Origin: a virus
IMG/VR virus record: IMGVR_UViG_3300025138_000401
Location: 1 to 22,682 of that record
DNA: 22,682 nucleotides
Strand: one strand, 5' to 3'
Made by a program: the position numbers and the translations under genes. How positions within the stretch are numbered: position 1 is the stretch's first letter; every line of letters begins with the position of its first letter. The notes beneath the pieces are model-generated. The model was not told the origin of the DNA. It saw only the letters and a program-made list of their open reading frames with translations, and did not search any database. Shown piece after piece: positions 1 through 6,409 of this stretch.

Positions 1-851
1 AAACTAAAGATGTGGAGTATTCATTTTATTCTGATACTGACTCAACATACATAACGCTTGGTACCTTTGTTGATCAAAATTTTTCTGGTAAAAGTAATAA
101 AGAAATATCGGTACTACTTGACAAATTTTGTGAGACTAGTCTATCAAAAGTAATTGATAAAGCATTAGAAGATATATTTTCATATACAAATGTGTATCAG
201 AAGAAGTTATCTTTTAAACGAGAAGTTATTGCTGATAGTGGTATATGGTTAGCTAAAAAAAGATATGCATTGAATGTTTATGATTCTGAAGGTATTGTGT
301 ATGAAAAACCTAAACTAAAAGTGCAGGGCATGGAGATTGTGAGATCATCTACACCAGCTTCAGTTAGGTCCACTCTTAAGGAATCAGTAAGTATTGTATT
401 GACAAAAAATGAAGACATACTGCGCGATTATGTTAGGGATATTGAAGACAAATGGCACAAACTTCCACCTGTAGATATTGCATTCCCAAGAACAGCAAAT
501 AATGTCACACAATACAAAGATTCGGGATCTATATACAAAAAGGGCACACCTATACATGTAAAAGGCGCATTGATGTATAACCATTTATTGAATACAAAAA
601 ATCTAAAACAGAAATATGAAGAAATACGTGATAGCGATAAAATAAAATTTGTATATCTCAAAAAACAAAATCCATTAGGTATAAATGTGATAACTTTTCG
701 ATCTGAAATACCACCCGAATTTAGATTAGATGATTATGTTGATTATGATATGATGTTTCAAAAGGCTTTCCTTGAACCTTTGACGTCATTGCTGAATGTT
801 GTTGGGTGGAATATAAAAGAACAAGCGACGCTTGAGGGTTTGTTTGGTTGA
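1..851 (+). CDS. 43: DNA polymerase, family B (T4 gp43-like), C-terminal part, 5' truncated by window edge
   Basis: Replicative DNA polymerase of a T4-like phage; only the C-terminal palm and thumb are present. The frame (codons starting at base 3) is already open at the window edge, so the gene begins upstream. The palm catalytic motif DTDS is encoded at 33-44, just after the edge, in the context YSDTDSTY. The KKRY motif typical of family B polymerases is at 255-266. The last residues, TLEGLFG (828-848), look like the hydrophobic C-terminal sliding-clamp-binding tail of gp43 enzymes. The exonuclease domain and Pol motifs A and B lie outside the window. uvsX and the gp41 helicase follow on the same strand, as expected for a replication cluster. 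Identification is secure; whether the gene is split upstream cannot be seen. Confidence 0.96.
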   Translation, partial: TKDVEYSFYSDTDSTYITLGTFVDQNFSGKSNKEISVLLDKFCETSLSKVIDKALEDIFSYTNVYQKKLSFKREVIADSGIWLAKKRYALNVYDSEGIVYEKPKLKVQGMEIVRSSTPASVRSTLKESVSIVLTKNEDILRDYVRDIEDKWHKLPPVDIAFPRTANNVTQYKDSGSIYKKGTPIHVKGALMYNHLLNTKNLKQKYEEIRDSDKIKFVYLKKQNPLGINVITFRSEIPPEFRLDDYVDYDMMFQKAFLEPLTSLLNVVGWNIKEQATLEGLFG

Positions 852-937
852 AAGAGTTACTTGTATTGATTATTATAACAATAATGTTTATAATGGGTTA
901 TTATAGCGAATTATGTAGAGGTGTATTATGTCCTTAA
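848..937 (+). CDS. Possible 29-aa membrane micropeptide between gp43 and uvsX
   Basis: A short frame begins with TTG at 848, overlapping the polymerase stop, and ends with TAA at 935-937, overlapping the uvsX start by 10 bases. The product would start MKELLVLIIITIMFIMGYY, one hydrophobic helix followed by a short tail with two cysteines. A GAGGG at 834-838 sits 9 bases before the TTG, which is good ribosome-binding spacing. Another small single-helix ORF, with a YYS motif just after its helix, lies at 4282-4440. The overlap with both neighbours is typical of phage packing. Against it: TTG start, very short length and no recognised homologue. It may be translated or merely an intergenic spacer. 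Confidence 0.35.
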   Translation: MKELLVLIIITIMFIMGYYSELCRGVLCP

Positions 938-1986
938 TAGAAAAATTACAAAAAAACACAACGATAAAAGACACAAGTTTATTATCTGAATCTAAGTTCT
1001 TCAATGCAAAGGACATGATTCAAACACCAGTGCCAATGCTCAATGTTGCGCTGTCTGGTAAATTAGATGGTGGTTTAACGCCAGGTTTGACAGTGTTCGC
1101 AGGACCATCAAAACATTTCAAAACTGCTTTTGCATTACTACTTGCTAAATCTTACATGGATAAATATGATGATAGTGTTGTTTTGTTTTATGATTCTGAG
1201 TTTGGTTCTCCTCAATCTTATTTTGAGTCCTTTGGTATTGACACATCTCGTGTCTTACACACACCCGTCACAGATGTCGAACAGCTTAAGCACGATTCTA
1301 TGCAACAGCTTAACAGCATTGAACGTGGTGATAGGGTCATATTTATTATCGACTCTGTTGGTAATCTAGCTTCAAGAAAAGAAGTAGAAGATTCATTATC
1401 TGGCAAATCAGTAGCTGATATGTCAAGAGCAAAACAATTAAAAAGTTTGTTCAGAATGATTACCCCTCATCTTGCAATAAAAGATATTCCAATGGTTGTT
1501 GTTAATCACACATATAAAGAAATTGGTTTATATCCTAGAGATATTGTATCAGGAGGTACGGGCGTTTATTATTCAGCAGATAATATCTATATTATTGGTC
1601 GACAACAAGAAAAAGATACAACTGGTTTGACAGGTTATAACTTTATTATTAATGTTGAAAAATCTCGTTATGTTAGAGAAAAAACAAAGATAGCAGTAGA
1701 AGTAAGTTTTGAAGGTGGAATAACAAAATGGTCAGGTTTAATGGATGTAGCATTAAATGGTGGTTTTGTAACTAAACCTTCGAATGGTTGGTATAGTAGA
1801 AAAGATGAAGATCAAAAGTTTAGAATGAAAGACACTTATACGAAAGATTTTTGGTTGCCAATTGTATCAAGTATGGATTTTCAAAATTATGTAGAAACTA
1901 AATTTAAATCATCAAGCGCTAATTTAATGACTGGTGATTTAACAGAAGATGAATTGGATAAGGAGTTTACAAATGCTTCGGAATGA
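928..1986 (+). CDS. uvsX: UvsX-like RecA-family recombinase
   Basis: Strand-exchange protein for phage recombination-dependent replication and double-strand break repair; in T4 it works with UvsY, gp32 and Dda on ssDNA. The 352-aa length fits the UvsX family. Walker A is GPSKHFKT at residues 59-66, the UvsX variant in which FKT replaces the usual GKT. FYDSEFG around residues 87-93 carries the presumed catalytic glutamate, and Walker B is VIFIID at 137-142 followed by SVGNLASRKE. The C-terminus is acidic, as in many recombinases. The ATG is supported by GAGGTG at 918-923, close upstream. It lies between gp43 and gp41, and its last 14 bases overlap the next gene. Confidence 0.96.
   Translation: MSLIEKLQKNTTIKDTSLLSESKFFNAKDMIQTPVPMLNVALSGKLDGGLTPGLTVFAGPSKHFKTAFALLLAKSYMDKYDDSVVLFYDSEFGSPQSYFESFGIDTSRVLHTPVTDVEQLKHDSMQQLNSIERGDRVIFIIDSVGNLASRKEVEDSLSGKSVADMSRAKQLKSLFRMITPHLAIKDIPMVVVNHTYKEIGLYPRDIVSGGTGVYYSADNIYIIGRQQEKDTTGLTGYNFIINVEKSRYVREKTKIAVEVSFEGGITKWSGLMDVALNGGFVTKPSNGWYSRKDEDQKFRMKDTYTKDFWLPIVSSMDFQNYVETKFKSSSANLMTGDLTEDELDKEFTNASE
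1960..1965 (+). promoter_or_regulatory. Ribosome binding site inside the uvsX 3' end
   Basis: AAGGAG lies 7 bases before the ATG at 1973 and decides the start of the following small gene. A longer in-frame start at 1949 lies upstream of this site and is therefore unlikely. Confidence 0.75.
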
Positions 1987-2275
1987 TTTATATAAACCAT
2001 GGTTTGCTGATAAAAACCAATGGGGATTTGAAATATTATCTGGAGATTACCAAGGTTTAGTTGTGCAGTTAGAAAATATTGATATGATAGAAGAAGCTAA
2101 AAAAGGTATTGGTGTTAATTATCATATTATTCATAAACCAGATATTGTATCAAAAGATATGATGAAAAGTGAAATCCTCAACCAAACTTTTGATTTGATT
2201 ATTAACGATATTTTAACGGAGGCAATGCAAATTGATGTCAATAGAAATAACAATATTAAGGAATCTAATACATAA
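1973..2275 (+). CDS. Small conserved-position protein between uvsX and gp41 (unknown function)
   Basis: A 100-aa soluble, mildly acidic protein beginning MLRNDLYKPWFADKNQWGFE. I do not recognise a domain. The start at 1973 is chosen because AAGGAG is 7 bases upstream; the gene overlaps the end of uvsX by 14 bases and the start of the helicase gene by about 40 bases, suggesting translational coupling. T4 has gene 40 in the same place (uvsX-40-41), but I see no clear sequence relation, so only the position is shared. Codon use matches the neighbours. Function could lie in replication or simply be a small accessory role. Confidence 0.8.
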   Translation: MLRNDLYKPWFADKNQWGFEILSGDYQGLVVQLENIDMIEEAKKGIGVNYHIIHKPDIVSKDMMKSEILNQTFDLIINDILTEAMQIDVNRNNNIKESNT

Positions 2276-3626
2276 CGAAGATTACTTAAGAAAGGTAGTA
2301 CCATTTTTAAAGGATGAGTATTTTTACGATCAAAGTCAAAAAATTATATTTAATTTAATAAATGATTTTGTAAAGAAATATAATAAAACACCCACAGAAG
2401 AATCACTGCAAATAGCACTACAAGATAGTAATGTATCAGAGACATATTTTGAACAAGCCAAAAAACTCTTATCAGAACTTAAAATAGAAAAAATAGATGA
2501 AAATTGGTTGTATGATAATACAGAGAAATTTTGCAAAGATAAAGCTGTATATAACGCCATACTCAAGTCTATTTCAATAATTGATGGAAAGGATAAACTA
2601 TTATCGAAAGAAGGTATACCCGATATATTGACAGAAGCACTTGGTGTTAGTTTTGATCGATCTGTTGGTCATGATTACATAGATGATGCAGAATCGCGAT
2701 ATGATTTCTATAATCGTAAAGAAGATAGAATACCTCTTGATTTATATTATTTAAACAAGATTACACAGGGTGGAATCCCCAATAAAACGCTAAACATAGT
2801 TATGGCAGGCACTGGGGTAGGTAAGTCGTTATTCATGTGTCATATAGCGTCTAGCATTCTTTCTCAAGGTAAGAATGTACTTTACATAACATTAGAGATG
2901 GCGGAAGAAAGAATAGCAGAAAGACTTGATGCAAATTTGCTTAATATAGAGTTAGATCAAATTAAAGATTTGCCTAAAGACATGTATAACAGCCGTATAG
3001 ACAAGTACTCTAAGAAGACTAATGGGAAACTAATAGTAAAAGAATATCCAACTGCCACAGCGCATGCTGGCCATTTTAAAGCACTATTAGGTGAGCTATC
3101 ACTGAAAAGAGATTTTCATCCGGATATTATATTTATTGATTATTTAAACATATGCGCTTCTTCCAGATTCAAGGCAGGGACAAATGTTAATTCTTATACA
3201 TATATAAAAGCGATAGCTGAAGAATTAAGAGGTCTAGCTGTAGAATATAATCTACCTGTCGTGTCAGCTACTCAGGTTAATAGATCTGCGTACGGGAGCT
3301 CTGATGTAGAGTTGACAGACACATCCGAATCATTCGGTTTGCCAGCCACAGCAGATTTTATGTTTGCACTTGTCAGTACTGAAGAATTAGAAGAAATGAA
3401 TCAACTGATGGTTAAACAATTGAAAAATCGTTATAATGATCCAACAATTAATAGAAGATTTATTATTGGTGTTGATAGAGCTAAAATGAGATTGTATGAT
3501 GTTGATGACTCCGCACAAAGTAACATTATTGACAATGATGGAACAAAAAAGGATAATATAGATTACTCACTTAAAAATTTATTTAATGGAAATGCAGATC
3601 CTGATTTTTCTGGGATAAAAGTATAG
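2235..3626 (+). CDS. 41: DnaB-family replicative helicase (T4 gp41-like)
   Basis: Hexameric 5'-3' helicase that unwinds the fork and stimulates the gp61 primase (also in this window, at 21200). The N-terminal domain (residues 1-140) begins with a pattern like T4-type gp41, with the FLKDEYF segment near residue 24. The RecA-fold domain has Walker A AGTGVGKS at 191-198, the LEMAEERIAER segment near 220-230, Walker B IIFIDY at 298-303, and a Q/R-bearing segment with TQVNRSAYGSS near 346-355. Length (463 aa) matches the family. Start: ATG 2235 is chosen; a TTG three bases earlier is in frame and slightly better placed from GGAGG at 2218-2222. The acidic tail (NGNADPDFSGIKV) may contact partner proteins; that is inference. 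Confidence 0.95.
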   Translation: MSIEITILRNLIHNEDYLRKVVPFLKDEYFYDQSQKIIFNLINDFVKKYNKTPTEESLQIALQDSNVSETYFEQAKKLLSELKIEKIDENWLYDNTEKFCKDKAVYNAILKSISIIDGKDKLLSKEGIPDILTEALGVSFDRSVGHDYIDDAESRYDFYNRKEDRIPLDLYYLNKITQGGIPNKTLNIVMAGTGVGKSLFMCHIASSILSQGKNVLYITLEMAEERIAERLDANLLNIELDQIKDLPKDMYNSRIDKYSKKTNGKLIVKEYPTATAHAGHFKALLGELSLKRDFHPDIIFIDYLNICASSRFKAGTNVNSYTYIKAIAEELRGLAVEYNLPVVSATQVNRSAYGSSDVELTDTSESFGLPATADFMFALVSTEELEEMNQLMVKQLKNRYNDPTINRRFIIGVDRAKMRLYDVDDSAQSNIIDNDGTKKDNIDYSLKNLFNGNADPDFSGIKV

Positions 3627-3634
3627 GAGAATAA

Positions 3635-4282
3635 GTGTATTTAAGTACTACAATAGATAATGCTATAGAAGACAATAAATCTAAGTTTGTTTGTAAACAA
3701 TCTTATCGCAACCTATTAGTTGTGCTTAATGATACTTTTGATGATAAAGATTTAGATATAAAAATAGAAAAATATGATGACTTCAATCATAACGAATTCA
3801 GTTTTACTGGGTTGTATGATATGTATGAAAATAAAAAATATGTTGTAATGAATGTATCTAAAAAACACAAAAAATTTGAGTTAAGCAATAAAATTTTTAA
3901 AGATTTTAAATTTCTTTTATCTCAAGTTATTCAGCATGAATCAATCCATCAATGTCAGTGGTCATATAAACCTGAAGAGAAAGAGCCTGTTCATGTTGAC
4001 TTTAGGGACTGTGGTGTTGGAACATCTATTAAAGAAGAACAATTGTATCTTTCGAATATAGATGAAATAGAAGCATATGGACATGATATTGCTTTAGAAA
4101 TAAGACATTTTTATCCTAATTCTAATCCTCTACACGTTCTTAGATATTTAAATAGATATAAAAAATTATCTTCTTTTTTTATATATAAAAGAGCATTTAA
4201 AAATATAGAATGGCAAAAAATTAAGACTAAATTGCTTAAACACACATACAAATGGATTAGAACATGGAATACTACACATTAA
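3635..4282 (+). CDS. Zincin-like (HExxH) metallopeptidase-like protein
   Basis: A 215-aa protein with HESIH at residues 101-105, the HExxH zinc-binding signature, inside a predicted helix (QVIQHESIHQCQW). The downstream DEIEAYGHDIA (143-153) supplies a glutamate suitable as third zinc ligand, as in gluzincin-type small peptidases. The rest is charged and soluble, with no signal peptide. GTG at 3635 is the start, with a strong AGGAGAA a few bases upstream of it. It directly follows gp41 in the replication cluster. Similar HExxH proteins occur in marine T4-like phages without known substrate. A catalytic or purely structural zinc role is possible; family membership is inferred from motif and context only. 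Confidence 0.75.
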   Translation: MYLSTTIDNAIEDNKSKFVCKQSYRNLLVVLNDTFDDKDLDIKIEKYDDFNHNEFSFTGLYDMYENKKYVVMNVSKKHKKFELSNKIFKDFKFLLSQVIQHESIHQCQWSYKPEEKEPVHVDFRDCGVGTSIKEEQLYLSNIDEIEAYGHDIALEIRHFYPNSNPLHVLRYLNRYKKLSSFFIYKRAFKNIEWQKIKTKLLKHTYKWIRTWNTTH

Positions 4283-4440
4283 TGGATTTTAGTTATATTT
4301 GTTTATTACTCGCCACTTGCGTTCTTGTATACTATTCAGGTAAGCAAAAAGGTGCGGGTGAGATGTGTGAGATGTTATTAGATGAGAGAATAATAAAGAA
4401 TAGTGATCTTGATAAATTAAATGAAAAATACAATAAGTAA
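4282..4440 (+). CDS. Small single-pass membrane protein
   Basis: A 52-aa product starting at ATG 4282, which overlaps the previous stop as TAATG; an upstream in-frame ATG at 4264 would add six residues. A hydrophobic helix (YICLLLATCVLVYY) is followed by a cytoplasmic-type polar tail with GAGEMCEMLLDERI and a charged end. The topology suggests an N-out inner-membrane anchor with a short tail. I cannot assign a function; small membrane proteins of this kind are common in T4-like early regions and may modify the host envelope. The next gene has its own promoter, so this is probably the last gene of the upstream transcript. Confidence 0.65.
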   Translation: MDFSYICLLLATCVLVYYSGKQKGAGEMCEMLLDERIIKNSDLDKLNEKYNK

Positions 4441-4447
4441 CACACAG

Positions 4448-4476
4448 TTGACATATAATAAATAATATAGTATTAT
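4448..4476 (+). promoter_or_regulatory. Sigma-70-type promoter
   Basis: TTGACA at 4448-4453, a 17-base spacer and TATTAT at 4471-4476 give a perfect -35 and a near-perfect -10 box. Transcription is predicted to start near 4483 and read into the winged-helix gene. This is the best host-type promoter visible in the window and implies early expression by unmodified host RNA polymerase. Confidence 0.8.
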
Positions 4477-4517
4477 AAAAGGGTAGTATAATTTTAATTA
4501 ACTTGGAGATTCAATTT

Positions 4518-4781
4518 ATGAAATTCGATACCAAAACAATCCGTGGCTTTGTTCTAGCACAACTTTTTGATGGTAAAGCTATTACAGCTTCAACAGTAGC
4601 TAAGAAGTTTGGTACTTCTTCAAACTCAGTATCAGCTCGCATTAATGAGCTTAGATCAGAGGGGTTTTCGATTTATGGTAATTCAAACTCTAAAGGCATC
4701 AAGTCTTATAAACTTGGTACACCTTCAAGAGCAATGGTAGCAGCTGCATATGCTTCACAAGGAAGTGCAGTATTTAGTTAA
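4518..4781 (+). CDS. Winged helix-turn-helix DNA-binding protein
   Basis: An 87-aa protein. Residues 5-50 read as a winged helix: a first helix (IRGFVLAQLFDGK), ITASTVAKKFG, then a recognition helix NSVSARINELRSEG, and a wing (FSIYGN through IKSYKL). The tail KLGTPSRAMVAAAY is characteristic of a family of small HTH proteins frequent in marine T4-like phages. ATG 4518 is preferred over TTG 4503 because GGAG at 4505-4508 lies 9 bases before it. It has its own sigma-70 promoter and terminator, so it is probably expressed early and alone. Likely a transcriptional regulator; target unknown. Confidence 0.85.
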   Translation: MKFDTKTIRGFVLAQLFDGKAITASTVAKKFGTSSNSVSARINELRSEGFSIYGNSNSKGIKSYKLGTPSRAMVAAAYASQGSAVFS

Positions 4782-4897
4782 GTTTCACAATACGGACATG
4801 GGCGTACACCTCCTCTCTTCCTCCCGCCCTCCTAAAAATGCCGCTAGATGGTCGTAACTAGCACTTATTTACTAAACCCGCTTCGGCGGGTTTTTTT
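4782..4897 (+). ncRNA. Structured C-rich 3' segment with anti-Shine-Dalgarno motifs (candidate sRNA or regulatory 3' UTR)
   Basis: Between the HTH stop codon and the terminator the + strand carries a pyrimidine-rich stretch (about 4807-4833) unlike the AT-rich surroundings. GGGCG (4800-4804) can pair with CGCCC (4825-4829), leaving a 20-base loop that contains CACCTCCT (4807-4814) and a second CCTCC; a third CCTCCT-like element follows at 4828-4833. CACCTCCT is identical to the conserved anti-Shine-Dalgarno region at the bacterial 16S rRNA 3' end. A second hairpin pairs GCTAG (4843-4847) with CTAGC (4858-4862). No ORF fits. It is transcribed with the HTH mRNA or could be processed from it. 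The structure is by eye, not folded computationally. Confidence 0.4.
4874..4897 (+). terminator. Rho-independent terminator with UUCG tetraloop
   Basis: An 8-bp perfect stem, AAACCCGC (4874-4881) with GCGGGTTT (4886-4893), closes on the extra-stable TTCG loop and runs into a T tract ending at 4897. The T tract is only on the + side, so it terminates the HTH transcript and separates it from the late block. Confidence 0.93.
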
Positions 4898-4911
4898 ATG
4901 TTAATAAAATA

Positions 4912-4919
4912 GATAAATA
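4912..4919 (+). promoter_or_regulatory. T4-type late promoter box, one mismatch
   Basis: GATAAATA followed by CT differs from the T4 late consensus TATAAATACT at one base. It lies between the terminator and the ATG at 4925, a logical place for a late promoter. Using T4 spacing (last A at -6) the predicted +1 is 4925, the A of the start codon. The one-mismatch octamer also occurs inside uvsX, so context carries most of the weight. Confidence 0.5.
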
Positions 4920-4924
4920 CTCGT

Positions 4925-6409
4925 ATGGCAGAACTCACTAAAGATGAATTTTTTAAGTTTTCAAAAGTTGTTGGTTACAGACCAACTGTTCTAGCTCAAG
5001 CTTTTTCTAATGCATATTTGAGAAAACAGTCAGTACAATTGACTATGAAAGGTTCAAAAAATGTATCAAAATCTAGCGCTAAACCAGAAATAAGAGTTTT
5101 TGTTCCTTCAAGCACTTTAGTTAGAAAGTTAAAAGATTTAGAATTAGCTAAAATAGGTGAATCGAGTGCTTTACAAAAATTTAATAGTTTGGAATTGATT
5201 GATGTATTAGGTGATAAATTTAATATTACTAATATTGTTAAGACTAATATGTTTGGAGGAGGTATAGGTGCTAGAGGAGGAACGGCTACTGCAGATAAGA
5301 CTGAACTATTAGTTGCCTTTGGTGTGGCATTGGCTTTTGCGAAGGCCAAGACAATTGATGGCAATGATTTGAGCAATAAAAGGTTAGTTGACACAGCTAT
5401 AAGTAACACGCATAATGGTGCTTCAATTGATCAATATATTCAAGAAATTGAAAATGGTGATTTATATAATATGATACAATCTGCAAATGTGATATATAAT
5501 AAATTAAATAGTTTTGGGTTTAGAGGAACAATTCATACACATTTTAATGATGCTGTAGTAAAACATGTTTACAATGCTTATAAAGAGTGTAAAAAAAATG
5601 ACTTAGATAAACAAGCTCCAGGTACTTTTGCACCAGATAAATGGAATCCTGGTGATATATGGGTATCTAATTCTAATAATCCAAATGATTTTATTCTTCC
5701 TACAACAAACTGGGGTGAACTTAACAAATCTATATTAAATTATGCTCTCGATACAAGTAGTCAAAAAAGATTAATTGGCATATCATTAAAAAAAGTTATT
5801 GAACCAAGAAAACCAACAGTTACAGAATTTAATAAAGATCCAAAATTAAAACGGTCTTTTATATTTAAAGGTTTTACAATATCATCAGAAACCAAAAAAG
5901 ATACGAGTGCTTTTTTTGATACTTCAAAAACTTTCATTTATGTCCTTAATGGAAAAACTGAATTTAGAAACTTTAATGGTAGCAAAAATTTTCAAGCAGA
6001 ATTACAAGGAATAACTGCAGCGGCAGGAAAGGTTGGAGCAGGTAACATAGTTCATTTTTTAAAAGAAGCTGGTGTCAATAGTAATATAGATATTAACAAT
6101 TATGATTTTGATAAAAATAATAAAGTATTAATGAAATATTTTTACAATCTTTATAAAGAACTTTCAGAACATAGCAGCAATCTTAATAAAACACCCATTG
6201 TAGATTTTAATTCATTTCAAGCAGGAATAAACAAAAGATTTAGTAAAGATCAAACTGTTGGTTTTGCTACTTCAAAATTAAAAGGAATGAAAATTATTAA
6301 AAATTTATTAGATGCAACAGCAAACGAAAGAAATAAATTTATTACTAGTGCAGGATTATATGGTTCTTCGCAATCAACGCAGAGTTCATTTCATTTAAAG
6401 GTACAATAA
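4925..6409 (+). CDS. Large protein of unknown function, first gene of the late block; possible PD-(D/E)XK-like fold
   Basis: A 494-aa soluble protein I cannot assign securely. Visible segments: a basic N-terminal part (residues 1-60), a Gly-rich stretch FGGGIGARGG at 110-119 followed by ADKTELLVAFG (123-133), then PDKWNPGDIWV at 237-247, LIGISLKKV at 283-291, and a helical C-terminal half with TAAAGKVG. The order Glu (127), Asp in PGDIW (244) and SLKK (287-290) resembles the E...D...(D/E/S)xK layout of restriction-like nucleases, where ISLK strands occur in some enzymes. This is a pattern by eye and weak. No Shine-Dalgarno precedes the ATG; the late box sits 5 bases upstream. Its stop overlaps the next ATG, so the two are probably co-translated. 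Confidence 0.85.
   Translation: MAELTKDEFFKFSKVVGYRPTVLAQAFSNAYLRKQSVQLTMKGSKNVSKSSAKPEIRVFVPSSTLVRKLKDLELAKIGESSALQKFNSLELIDVLGDKFNITNIVKTNMFGGGIGARGGTATADKTELLVAFGVALAFAKAKTIDGNDLSNKRLVDTAISNTHNGASIDQYIQEIENGDLYNMIQSANVIYNKLNSFGFRGTIHTHFNDAVVKHVYNAYKECKKNDLDKQAPGTFAPDKWNPGDIWVSNSNNPNDFILPTTNWGELNKSILNYALDTSSQKRLIGISLKKVIEPRKPTVTEFNKDPKLKRSFIFKGFTISSETKKDTSAFFDTSKTFIYVLNGKTEFRNFNGSKNFQAELQGITAAAGKVGAGNIVHFLKEAGVNSNIDINNYDFDKNNKVLMKYFYNLYKELSEHSSNLNKTPIVDFNSFQAGINKRFSKDQTVGFATSKLKGMKIIKNLLDATANERNKFITSAGLYGSSQSTQSSFHLKVQ

Noticed and set aside
1159-1166. GATAAATA inside uvsX
   Set aside because: Coding occurrence (Asp-Lys-Tyr) far from any start codon; shows that one-mismatch late boxes arise by chance.
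1949-1972. Longer start for the gene after uvsX
   Set aside because: The AAGGAG at 1960-1965 lies downstream of that start and fits the ATG at 1973.
4790-4834. Perfect AGGAGGTG ribosome site plus ATG on the minus strand, opposite the C-rich tract
   Set aside because: The ATG (revcomp near 4801) opens only four codons before a stop, and promoter and terminator both point along the + strand. Kept as the alternative explanation for the CCTCC elements.
4996-5409. Minus-strand frame of 137 codons
   Set aside because: Fully antisense to the 4925 gene, with hydrophobic-Leu composition expected from the reverse of AT-rich Lys/Asn codons; no ribosome site.
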